Positions 1-5,764 of a stretch of 5,764 nucleotides of DNA are shown one piece after another. The notes beneath the pieces were generated by a model. The model did no database searches. It had not been told where the DNA came from and saw only the letters and a list, made by a program, of their open reading frames with translations. Location: NCBI GenBank assembly GCA_045617225.1, contig JAZLIC010000045.1, positions 1 to 5,764 on the forward strand, written 5' to 3'. The stretch is from JAZLIC01 sp045617225 (GTDB taxonomy: Bacteria > Bacillota > Clostridia > Monoglobales > Monoglobaceae). Both the position numbers and the translations under genes were made by a program. The first letter of the stretch is position 1, and each line of letters starts with the position of its first letter.

Positions 1-489
1 AACAGGAGCATGCAAAGGCCTTTTCTCACCGTTTTTTATCATTGCATGGCCATCTGAATCACGAACACTCACATTCCAGCCGCCTTTAAAATTATCACCA
101 ATCTCTATTCTGTCGTAGCAAGAAATAAAAGAATTTTTATTAAAAGTTGAATTACTTCCGATAATCAATGTTCCATCATTTCTTATCGAGCAGCCTTTTG
201 CAAATGTAGCCTTCCCTTTAAAAATTAACTTAGAATTTTTCTCAAGGTATATTTCCGAACATTTATTGGCGATAACGCCTTTCGAGCCGCCATCGCCAAA
301 TGTCACAATGAACGGTCTTATAGGTATTAAAAACTCTATTGCAGATTTAAATGTAGCGGTAATTACTGTATCATATGAAATCAAAACAGGCATTTTTATC
401 CCTTTTAATCCAAAAGTTTTAAAATTAAAATATAGCGTCTTGGGTAAAGATGCAAATAAAAACAAAATTTTTCTAAAACGATTATTCAT
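1..489 (-). CDS. Hexapeptide-repeat (left-handed beta-helix) acyltransferase, C-terminus beyond window
   Basis: The frame is open from the ATG at 489 to the left edge, giving 163 residues with no stop, so the gene is cut by the window and not broken. Residues 4-35 are a basic, hydrophobic N-terminal segment (LPKTLYFNFKTFGLKG at 15-30), as often seen in capsule or exopolysaccharide acetyltransferases. From about residue 60 come irregular hexapeptide-like turns (IEIGDNF, LIIGSNS). They lead to WNVSVRDSDGHAM at 138-150, the conserved stretch of this family; His148 is a candidate catalytic or acceptor-site residue. Family members transfer acetyl or another acyl group from acyl-CoA to a sugar hydroxyl in the cytoplasm, usually during surface polysaccharide synthesis. 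The start is supported by AGGGGTG at 498-504, eight bases upstream, and by a strong promoter at 546-574. The acyl donor and sugar acceptor cannot be told from the sequence. The family call is firm; the pathway is inferred. Confidence 0.85.
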   Translation of the reverse strand, partial: MNNRFRKILFLFASLPKTLYFNFKTFGLKGIKMPVLISYDTVITATFKSAIEFLIPIRPFIVTFGDGGSKGVIANKCSEIYLEKNSKLIFKGKATFAKGCSIRNDGTLIIGSNSTFNKNSFISCYDRIEIGDNFKGGWNVSVRDSDGHAMIKNGEKRPLHAPV

Positions 490-545
490 AGCGTCATCAC
501 CCCTGTATTTTATTTTGATATTTAAAGCAATTATCAAGCACAGAT

Positions 546-574
546 GTTATATCATATTAGTTTATATTTGTCAA
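546..574 (-). promoter_or_regulatory. Sigma-A-type promoter for the acyltransferase gene
   Basis: Read on the minus strand, a perfect -35 TTGACA (569-574) is followed by a 17-base spacer and a -10 TATAAC (546-551). A TG one base before the -10 makes it an extended -10. Transcription would be expected to start near 539, leaving a leader of about 50 bases that contains the ribosome binding site AGGGGTG at 498-504. Nothing in the leader looks like a riboswitch or attenuator. This is the best promoter match I found in the window, and it makes the acyltransferase gene the first gene of its own transcript. Confidence 0.8.
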
Positions 575-764
575 TATTTTATAAGATATTAAACACAAAA
601 AGCCCAAAACATCGCATTTTAAGCAAGCTCACGTTTTTAACAGACTTTTGCTGTTTCTGACTTTTCTGACATGATTTTCTGTTTTATTACACTGTCGAAG
701 TTATATGAGCATAGCATAACAAAAATTTCAAGTATTTTTTGTTTACTGTAATTTTACAAAATCA
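575..764. other. AT-rich intergenic stretch between crcB and the acyltransferase promoter
   Basis: I find no supported gene here. It contains an AT-only inverted repeat at 720-741 (minus strand CAAAAAA, seven-to-eight-base loop, TTTTTG). This lies just after the crcB stop and could be a very weak transcript end. A second imperfect inverted repeat at 700-720 pairs GTTAT with ATAAC. A third, at 639-655, pairs AACAG with CTGTT around a seven-base loop. Several TTTTCTG-like words cluster at 646-681. None of the hairpins has the GC-rich stem plus T-run of a convincing intrinsic terminator, so where the crcB transcript ends is unclear. Confidence 0.5.
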
Positions 765-1127
765 CTATACTATTTTTTGTGCAACAAATACGGCAGTTAC
801 GGAAAGAACTACACTTAAAATTATATATATTCCGGCACTGCACCATCTGCCGTTTTGTAACATATTTGAAGTTTCCAAAGCAAATGTTGAAAATGTTGTG
901 AAGCCGCCGCATATTCCGACCTTTAAAAACAATACCATATTGGGACTTAAATCCACTTTCTTTATCGCAAGAGCGACAATAGCTCCAATCAAAAATGAGC
1001 CTAAAACATTTATCAGCAATGTCTTATACGGAAATACGACGGATTCATCAATCTTAATCAGACCTATTAAATATCTAATCACTGAACCGACGGCACCGCC
1101 AAGTGCCACACTCAGGCATGACAACAT
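765..1127 (-). CDS. crcB: Fluoride ion channel CrcB (Fluc)
   Basis: CrcB/Fluc is a small dual-topology channel in the cytoplasmic membrane that lets toxic fluoride leave the cell. It works as a dimer with two pores. The 120-residue length is typical, and four hydrophobic helices are visible. Family signatures are GGAVGSVIRY at 10-19 (with Arg18), the pore Asn40 in LLINVLGSF, and GICGGFTTFSTF at 71-82. The last marks the break in helix 3; Phe79 and Phe82 should be the two pore-lining phenylalanines, and the bound central sodium sits at this break. The ATG at 1127 has AAGGAAG at 1135-1141, seven bases upstream. Only one crcB copy is in the window, so the protein is expected to form a homodimer unless a partner is encoded elsewhere. 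It follows the upstream membrane-protein gene by 22 bases and is probably co-transcribed with it. The identification is secure. Confidence 0.95.
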   Translation of the reverse strand: MLSCLSVALGGAVGSVIRYLIGLIKIDESVVFPYKTLLINVLGSFLIGAIVALAIKKVDLSPNMVLFLKVGICGGFTTFSTFALETSNMLQNGRWCSAGIYIILSVVLSVTAVFVAQKIV

Positions 1128-1149
1128 ATCAATTCTTCCTTTCTATTCT

Positions 1150-1749
1150 TTACATTTTTAATACTTTTTTCGTTTTCTCTGCAGAATATTGAATAATCGG
1201 TCCGGATATAAAAATCGTAATAATAGTACACAGACCGAATTTACCACCTAATATTATTCCTAAAACTACCATAAGAATGTCCAATACAATTCTCACTGAT
1301 TTTACCTGCCGGTTATTCTTTTCAGCCAGGGCAAATGTCAGCGCCTCATACGCCCCTCTCCCTAATGATGCTGAAGCATACAAGCCTGTTCCTACTGCAA
1401 ATATCACGATTCCTATCACCATAATAATCAGATTAATCCACCAATAATTACTGTAAATATGCACTTTTGCAAATACATCCACACAAAGACTATATACTAT
1501 TTGATAGATTATTGTTCCTATATGTATTTGTGAACGATCATAAAAAAGAGTAAATCCAATCATTATAACCGCCACCAAAAACGATGCCATTCCAATACTT
1601 ATATGAAAAGTTGCTGACAGGCCTTGCCATAATACTGCCAAGGTAGCACCGCCAAATCCGGCATATAGCGCAAGTGTAATTCCATATGCCGCTATTACAG
1701 AGCCGGCAACTATAACAATTATTCTTTTTATCCATTCTTTCTTATTCAT
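1150..1749 (-). CDS. YczE/YitT-like multi-pass membrane protein of unknown function
   Basis: This is a 199-residue integral membrane protein with about five or six hydrophobic segments, roughly at 10-30, 52-70, 77-95, 104-126 and 154-188. It resembles the YczE/YyaS/YitT group: GITLALYAGFGGA at 23-35, a GT in the loop at 78-79, GTGLYASASLGRGAYEAL at 120-137, and GLCTIITIFISGPIIQ near the end. The two glycine-rich segments (23-37 and 120-137) look alike and suggest an internal duplication. No transport or catalytic residues can be named, and the family has no settled biochemical role. An in-frame TTG at 1761 would add four residues. I prefer the ATG at 1749 because GGA lies seven bases before it, although that site is weak. 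The gene starts 63 bases after the methyltransferase stop and ends 22 bases before crcB. The family call is fairly sure; the function is not known. Confidence 0.8.
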   Translation of the reverse strand: MNKKEWIKRIIVIVAGSVIAAYGITLALYAGFGGATLAVLWQGLSATFHISIGMASFLVAVIMIGFTLFYDRSQIHIGTIIYQIVYSLCVDVFAKVHIYSNYWWINLIIMVIGIVIFAVGTGLYASASLGRGAYEALTFALAEKNNRQVKSVRIVLDILMVVLGIILGGKFGLCTIITIFISGPIIQYSAEKTKKVLKM

Positions 1750-1779
1750 AATATTATCCAATAAAAAATAAATTAAAAT

Positions 1780-1794
1780 TTGTCACTCTGACAA
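1780..1794 (-). terminator. Possible weak terminator (or operator palindrome) after the methyltransferase gene
   Basis: On the minus strand a perfect six-base inverted repeat, TTGTCA-GAG-TGACAA, begins 19 bases after the methyltransferase stop codon. It is followed by the T-rich run ATTTTAATTTATTTTTT. The layout fits an intrinsic terminator, but the stem is short with only two G-C pairs, so read-through is likely. The same perfect 15-base palindrome, lying about 30 bases before the start of the membrane-protein gene, could instead be a binding site for a dimeric repressor. I could not find a good -35/-10 pair in this gap. Confidence 0.4.
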
Positions 1795-1812
1795 CAGTCC
1801 TGTAATCTCAAC

Positions 1813-3147
1813 CTAAGCCAGAGACAAGAGAACTACCGTCTCAACATGTGGAGTTGCGGGGAAGAGATCTATTGGCACTACCTTTTCAACATTATATTTA
1901 TGCTCGGTTAAATACTTTGCATCACGTGCCAAAGTTGATGGTTTACACGAGATATACACTATCCGTTTTGGCTTACAGTCTACTACCGTTTTAAGTAATT
2001 CTTCGTCACAGCCCTTTCTCGGTGGGTCAAGAAGCACTATATCAGGCTTTAAGCCTTTCTCCACCAACTCACCGGCAAGTTTCTCGGCACTTCCGCAGAA
2101 ATATACGGCATTATCTATCTTATTTTCCTTTGCGTTTTCATTTGCGTTTTCGATAGCCTCCGGCACAATTTCAACGCCGACTATCTGCTTTGCCTTATCC
2201 GCCATAAACTGCCCGATAGTTCCTATTCCGCAATACATATCCCATACGACCTCACTGCCGTCTAAATCCGCCATTTCTTTAGCTATACTATACATTTTTT
2301 CGGTTTGGTCATGGTTTACCTGATAAAATGATTTTGGTGAAATATTAAAACAAACATTACCGAGCCTGTCTTTTATATAATCTCTGCCATACAAAGTTTT
2401 TTGCTTATCACCTAATATTACATTTGTTTCTCTGTCATTTATATTCTGAACTATACCTGCTATATTTTTATCAAGTCCAACTAATCTTTGTATAAGCTCA
2501 TCAATTTTCGGGACTTTTTCCTTATAAGTTACAAGGCAGACCAAAACGCCTTCTTCGCCGCTCCTTGTATATATATGACGCATTATCCCTGTATGGCTTT
2601 TCTCATCATAAGCAGGTACAGAGAATTCCTCCATCCACTCTCTTATGCATTTGATTATAGGTGCATTAAACCTCTTTTGAATCAGGCAGTTATCCATATC
2701 TATAACATTATGACTACGCTTTTTATAAAAGCCTATTCCGTCAGGTGTAATAGGGAACTGCGCCTTATTGCGATAATTATACCTACTTTCACAACCTACT
2801 ATATCAGACACAAGCACATCTATTTTTCCTATACGCTTTAAACAATTCGAAACTTTGTTTTGCTTAAACTCAAGCTCTGCCTCATAGTCCATATGCCAAA
2901 GGGTACAACCGCCGCACTTGTAAAAGTACGGACACTCTGCCTTTATCCTGTGAATTGACGGCTTTATAACCTGAAGTAATTTTCCGTAGGCATAGTTTTT
3001 ATTCACTTTTACCGCAAGGACTTCCGCAACCTCGCCCATAATTGTATACGGAACGAAAATTGCTTGTCCGTCAATACGCCCTACTCCGTCGCCTTCATCA
3101 GTCATACCTGTTATTTCTACCTGATATACCTCGTTTTTTTGTATCAT
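1813..3147 (-). CDS. rlmD: 23S rRNA (uracil-C5)-methyltransferase, RlmD/RumA family
   Basis: This enzyme uses S-adenosylmethionine to methylate carbon 5 of a uracil in 23S rRNA (U1939 in E. coli numbering). The 444 residues are full length. An N-terminal TRAM RNA-binding domain covers about 1-60. Cys72, Cys78, Cys81 and Cys154 match the 4Fe-4S ligands of the family. The C-terminal Rossmann domain has the SAM loop DMYCGIGTIG (303-312), an acidic Glu326 and LDPPRKG (373-379). FYQVN (274-278) is also conserved. The nucleophile should be Cys401 in ISCKPSTLARD and the base Glu436 in HVETV; the 35-residue spacing equals that of E. coli RlmD Cys389 and Glu424. In some Gram-positives one paralogue (RlmCD) methylates both U747 and U1939, and target choice cannot be read here. 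The ATG overlaps the recR stop as ATGA, and GGAGAG at 3155-3160 lies seven bases upstream, which points to translational coupling. Confidence 0.92.
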   Translation of the reverse strand: MIQKNEVYQVEITGMTDEGDGVGRIDGQAIFVPYTIMGEVAEVLAVKVNKNYAYGKLLQVIKPSIHRIKAECPYFYKCGGCTLWHMDYEAELEFKQNKVSNCLKRIGKIDVLVSDIVGCESRYNYRNKAQFPITPDGIGFYKKRSHNVIDMDNCLIQKRFNAPIIKCIREWMEEFSVPAYDEKSHTGIMRHIYTRSGEEGVLVCLVTYKEKVPKIDELIQRLVGLDKNIAGIVQNINDRETNVILGDKQKTLYGRDYIKDRLGNVCFNISPKSFYQVNHDQTEKMYSIAKEMADLDGSEVVWDMYCGIGTIGQFMADKAKQIVGVEIVPEAIENANENAKENKIDNAVYFCGSAEKLAGELVEKGLKPDIVLLDPPRKGCDEELLKTVVDCKPKRIVYISCKPSTLARDAKYLTEHKYNVEKVVPIDLFPATPHVETVVLLSLA

Positions 3148-3743
3148 ATCTCAACTCTCCATTGAAGTGCTTTAGAGAGTGTCACCTCGTCTGCATATTC
3201 AAGTTCACCGCCCACAGGTACACCGTGCGCAATGCGTGTAACCTTTATTCCGAACGGCTTTATCAGCTTTGAAATATACATAGCGGTAGTTTCGCCCTCA
3301 ATATTAGGATTTGTCGCCATAATTATTTCCTTTACATCGCCGTTATTTACACGAAGCATAAGCTCCTTGATACTGATATCATCAGGCGATATATTATCCA
3401 TAGGAGATATAGCACCGTGCAGTACATGATACACGCCACTGAATTCGTTTGTCTTTTCTATCTGCAAGACATCTCTTGGGCTCTCTACAACGCAAATTAT
3501 GCTATGGTCACGGGCGGTATTGGCACAAACGGAGCATACCTCCTTATCGGACAGGTTTTGGCAGACAGAACAATATCTAATCTTCTTCTTTGCGTTTAGT
3601 ATTGCATTTGCAAATTTTTCTGCGTCCTCCTGCGGTCTGTTAAGCACATAAAAAGCAAGTCTCTGCGCCGTCTTGCTTCCTATACCCGGAAGCTTCTCAA
3701 ATTCTTCGATTAAGACCTGAAGTGGTCCTGCAAAGTACTCCAT
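3144..3743 (-). CDS. recR: Recombination mediator protein RecR
   Basis: RecR forms ring-shaped oligomers that, with RecO (and RecF), load RecA onto SSB-coated single-stranded DNA during gap repair. The 199-residue length is typical. The N-terminal helix-hairpin-helix contains LPGIGSKTAQRLA at 18-30. A four-cysteine zinc finger uses Cys58, Cys61, Cys70 and Cys73. The Toprim domain starts near residue 80 with ICVVESPRD (Glu87), continues with ATNPNIEGETTA (143-154), and ends with the conserved GVPVGGELEYAD (174-185). All expected motifs are intact. The start has AAGGAGAG at 3749-3756, five bases before the ATG. recR is more commonly found after dnaX and the ybaB-type gene in Gram-positives; here it lies directly behind recD2, with an 11-base gap, and it overlaps the methyltransferase gene by four bases. 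Confidence 0.97.
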   Translation of the reverse strand: MEYFAGPLQVLIEEFEKLPGIGSKTAQRLAFYVLNRPQEDAEKFANAILNAKKKIRYCSVCQNLSDKEVCSVCANTARDHSIICVVESPRDVLQIEKTNEFSGVYHVLHGAISPMDNISPDDISIKELMLRVNNGDVKEIIMATNPNIEGETTAMYISKLIKPFGIKVTRIAHGVPVGGELEYADEVTLSKALQWRVEI

Positions 3744-3748
3744 ATATA

Positions 3749-3756
3749 CTCTCCTT
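3749..3756 (-). promoter_or_regulatory. recR ribosome binding site overlapping the recD2 stop codon
   Basis: The minus-strand sequence AAGGAGAG sits five bases before the recR ATG, and its first two bases (3755-3756) fall within the recD2 TAA stop at 3755-3757. Ribosomes finishing recD2 therefore stop on the recR binding site. This supports co-transcription and possibly coupled translation of the two repair genes. Confidence 0.85.
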
Positions 3757-5764
3757 AATCTATCTGCAATTTATTTTTAAGTCCCGAAAAGCGCATCTGC
3801 ACATTATCATTATTCACATAACGCTTTATTATTTCTTCTTCACCGACTAAAACCACAAGCCTTTTTGCTCTCGTAACGGCTGTATATAAAAGGTTTCTGC
3901 TCATAAGCAGCCTATGCACTTCCATCATCGGCATTATTACCGCCTCAAACTCACTGCCCTGACTTTTATGCACAGTTACCGCATAGGCAAGTTCAAGCTC
4001 ATCAAGCATCAGGTAATCGTACTTTACACGCTTGTCATCAAATGTAACAACTACCTTTTGTTCTCTCTCGTCAATCTTTGTTATAAAGCCTACATCGCCG
4101 TTAAAGACGCCGCTTCCCTTTTCAAAAGTGTCGATGCTCTCCCACTCGATTTGATAATTATTCTTAATCTGCATAACTTTATCGCCAAGTCTAAACACAG
4201 ATGTTCTCGTTGCCCTTTCCGGCTTTTCGGCAGAAGGCGGATTGAGCTTTTCTTGCAGGACTTGATTTAAGTACTGAACACCGACTACCGATTTTCTTGT
4301 CGGCGTAAGTATCTGTATCTGCCTTATACTATCAATACCATAGTACGAAGGCAATCGCCTTTTACACAAATCTACAATAGTATCACAGAGAGAATCAGGG
4401 TCGCTGCGATTTACAAAGAAGAAGTCATTATCCTTATCATTCAGCATAGGCATTTCGCCGTGATTTATCCTATGCGCATTTACTACTATCATACTTTCCT
4501 TTGCCTGTCTGAAAATTTCCGTCAGCTTTATGCAGGCAAGAGTGTCGCTGTCTATAATATCCCTTAAAACATTTCCGGCACCCACCGACGGCAACTGGTC
4601 ACTGTCACCGACCATTATAATGCGTGCATTTCTCGGCAAAGCATGAAGCAGACTGTTCATAAGCATTATATCAACCATTGACATTTCGTCAACTATAAGC
4701 ACATCACATTCAAGGGTGTTTGTTTCGTTACGCAAGAAGTGGTTTCCCACCTCGTCTACTCCCGGTTGTACTTCAAGAAGGCGGTGGATTGTTTTTGTTT
4801 CGGCGTTACATACCTCGCTCATACGCTTTGCCGCACGCCCTGTCGGAGCACAAAGTGCAACACGCTTTTTCTTTCTCTCCATTATCTTTATTATACTGTT
4901 TATTATGGTTGTTTTTCCTGTACCGGGGCCGCCTGTGATTACCAATGCGGAATTCTCAAACACTTTTTCTACCGCTTCAAGCTGGGCCTCAGCAAGCTTT
5001 ATCCCTGTTTCGTCTTCAACATCACATATAAGCTTGCTGAGTTCTTCTTTGTCAACATCATATACAATCTGTGACATTTCAAGAAGTCGCTCTGCAACCT
5101 CTCTTTCTGCATCGCTAAACTGTTTTAAATATATTCCGTCATACTCGCCCATATTTTCAAGGACAAGTACGCCATCTAATAAAAGCTGTGAAATCGCATC
5201 TTCTATTGGACCAAGCTCAACCTCTAAATAGTGTGCGCCTTGTGCCGCAAGCGTCTGCCTTGGCAAAAATGTATGACCGTTTAAATACCCGATTTGGTAC
5301 AAAAGATATTTAAGTCCTGCACAAATCCTCAGCTTGTCATTTTTGGAGAAGCCAAGCACTGTTGCAATCTCGTCTGCCTTTTTAAAGCTTATTCCGTCTA
5401 CTTCCTCCGACAATCTGTACGGATTTTCGTTTATTATATGTACTGCATTCATTTCAAACGCCTGATAAGCACGCACTGCCAAGCTTGCGGAAAGCGCATA
5501 CTTTTGGAACTGCATTATAACTTCTCTGACACCTATCTGCTCTACAAACTTTTTATAGAGCTTGTTTATCTTTTCGGTATTCATTCCCCTTATGCAGCCA
5601 AGCTTTTCGGGCGTTTTTTCGATAACTTCATGCGCTTCCGTACCACACGCCTCCACGATACGCCTTGCGGTTGCCTTGCCTACTCCCGGAAGAATTCCGG
5701 AGCCTAAATACTTCTCTATCTCCGATTCCGTAGTCGGTAGCTTTCTTTCGTAATATTCTACCTT
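3755..5764 (-). CDS. recD2: ATP-dependent RecD2/TraA-type 5'-3' DNA helicase, N-terminus beyond window
   Basis: RecD2 is an SF1B helicase that moves 5' to 3' on single-stranded DNA. It acts outside RecBCD in bacteria that lack that complex, with roles in repair and fork maintenance. The frame stays open to the right edge, giving 669 residues; about 70 N-terminal residues of the usual roughly 740 should lie outside. A GTG at 5656 is an internal codon and not the start, because clear RecD2 sequence precedes it (LGSGILPGVGKATARRIV, visible residues 20-37, a helix-hairpin-helix). Further helix-hairpin-helix units follow, near LGCIRGMNTEKI and VDGISFKKADEI. Helicase motifs are intact: Walker A GGPGTGKTT (278-286), APTGRAAKRM, Walker B IVDEMSMVD (357-365), GDSDQLPSVGAGN (386-398), EIFRQA (416-421, Arg419), AVTVHKSQGSEFE (595-607) and YTAVTRAKR (627-635, Arg633). 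The C-terminal UvrD_C_2 signature is present. No promoter can be seen because the start is off-window. Confidence 0.96.
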   Translation of the reverse strand, partial: KVEYYERKLPTTESEIEKYLGSGILPGVGKATARRIVEACGTEAHEVIEKTPEKLGCIRGMNTEKINKLYKKFVEQIGVREVIMQFQKYALSASLAVRAYQAFEMNAVHIINENPYRLSEEVDGISFKKADEIATVLGFSKNDKLRICAGLKYLLYQIGYLNGHTFLPRQTLAAQGAHYLEVELGPIEDAISQLLLDGVLVLENMGEYDGIYLKQFSDAEREVAERLLEMSQIVYDVDKEELSKLICDVEDETGIKLAEAQLEAVEKVFENSALVITGGPGTGKTTIINSIIKIMERKKKRVALCAPTGRAAKRMSEVCNAETKTIHRLLEVQPGVDEVGNHFLRNETNTLECDVLIVDEMSMVDIMLMNSLLHALPRNARIIMVGDSDQLPSVGAGNVLRDIIDSDTLACIKLTEIFRQAKESMIVVNAHRINHGEMPMLNDKDNDFFFVNRSDPDSLCDTIVDLCKRRLPSYYGIDSIRQIQILTPTRKSVVGVQYLNQVLQEKLNPPSAEKPERATRTSVFRLGDKVMQIKNNYQIEWESIDTFEKGSGVFNGDVGFITKIDEREQKVVVTFDDKRVKYDYLMLDELELAYAVTVHKSQGSEFEAVIMPMMEVHRLLMSRNLLYTAVTRAKRLVVLVGEEEIIKRYVNNDNVQMRFSGLKNKLQID

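Noticed and set aside
266..592. Plus-strand reading frame of 108 codons
   Set aside because: It is the reverse shadow of the acyltransferase gene and its promoter; the minus-strand frame has clear family motifs, a ribosome binding site and a promoter.
601..630. A GGGCTTTTT stretch on the minus strand that looks like the right half of an intrinsic terminator
   Set aside because: No matching AAAAGCCC arm lies upstream on that strand, so no stable hairpin forms before the T-run.
637..717. A 26-codon minus-strand reading frame starting ATG CTA TGC in the intergenic gap
   Set aside because: There is no ribosome binding site before its ATG, the peptide has no recognisable character, and a frame of this size is expected by chance in such sequence.
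742..771. A plus-strand promoter-like pair (TTTACT, 18-base spacer, TATACT) that would read antisense into crcB
   Set aside because: The -35 matches only four of six bases and the area is very AT-rich, so chance similarity is likely; nothing downstream on the plus strand needs a promoter.
1750..1812. Possible fluoride riboswitch before the crcB-containing pair
   Set aside because: The gap is only 63 bases and shows none of the conserved GC-rich pairing segments of the crcB motif; it is mostly A and T.
4716..5231. Plus-strand reading frame of 171 codons opposite the helicase gene
   Set aside because: It lies entirely antisense to conserved RecD2 helicase motifs, is serine-rich as expected for a shadow frame, and has no family resemblance.

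Overview
The window looks like chromosomal DNA of a low-GC Gram-positive bacterium, most likely an anaerobic member of the Clostridia. The grounds are AT-rich coding and intergenic sequence, GGAG-type ribosome binding sites, a RecD2 (not RecBCD-type RecD) helicase, and an Fe-S RlmD-type methyltransferase. The genus cannot be fixed from the sequence alone. All six genes lie on the minus strand, so the reading order is from high to low coordinates.

Right part (3144-5764): the gene for the SF1B helicase RecD2 enters across the right edge without its extreme N-terminus. It is followed after 11 bases by recR, which encodes the recombination mediator. The recR ribosome binding site overlaps the recD2 stop codon. 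Next comes an RlmD/RumA-family 23S rRNA uracil-C5 methyltransferase (1813-3147), whose ATG overlaps the recR stop as ATGA. This is a tightly packed, probably co-transcribed DNA-repair and rRNA-modification block.

Middle (765-1812): a 63-base gap holds a short palindrome followed by a T-rich stretch, which may be a weak terminator or an operator. Then come a YczE/YitT-like membrane protein and, 22 bases on, crcB, the Fluc fluoride channel. The last two probably share a transcript. No fluoride riboswitch is visible in front of them.

Left part (1-764): a 275-base non-coding gap carries a near-consensus sigma-A promoter (546-574) with an extended -10. It drives a left-handed beta-helix acyltransferase of the capsule/exopolysaccharide type, which runs off the left edge. 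This promoter separates the housekeeping block from what may be the start of a surface-polysaccharide region outside the window.

I see no mobile element, CRISPR array, tRNA, rRNA or clearly novel system. Most of the window is ordinary core genome, and the findings are mainly about gene arrangement and regulation.
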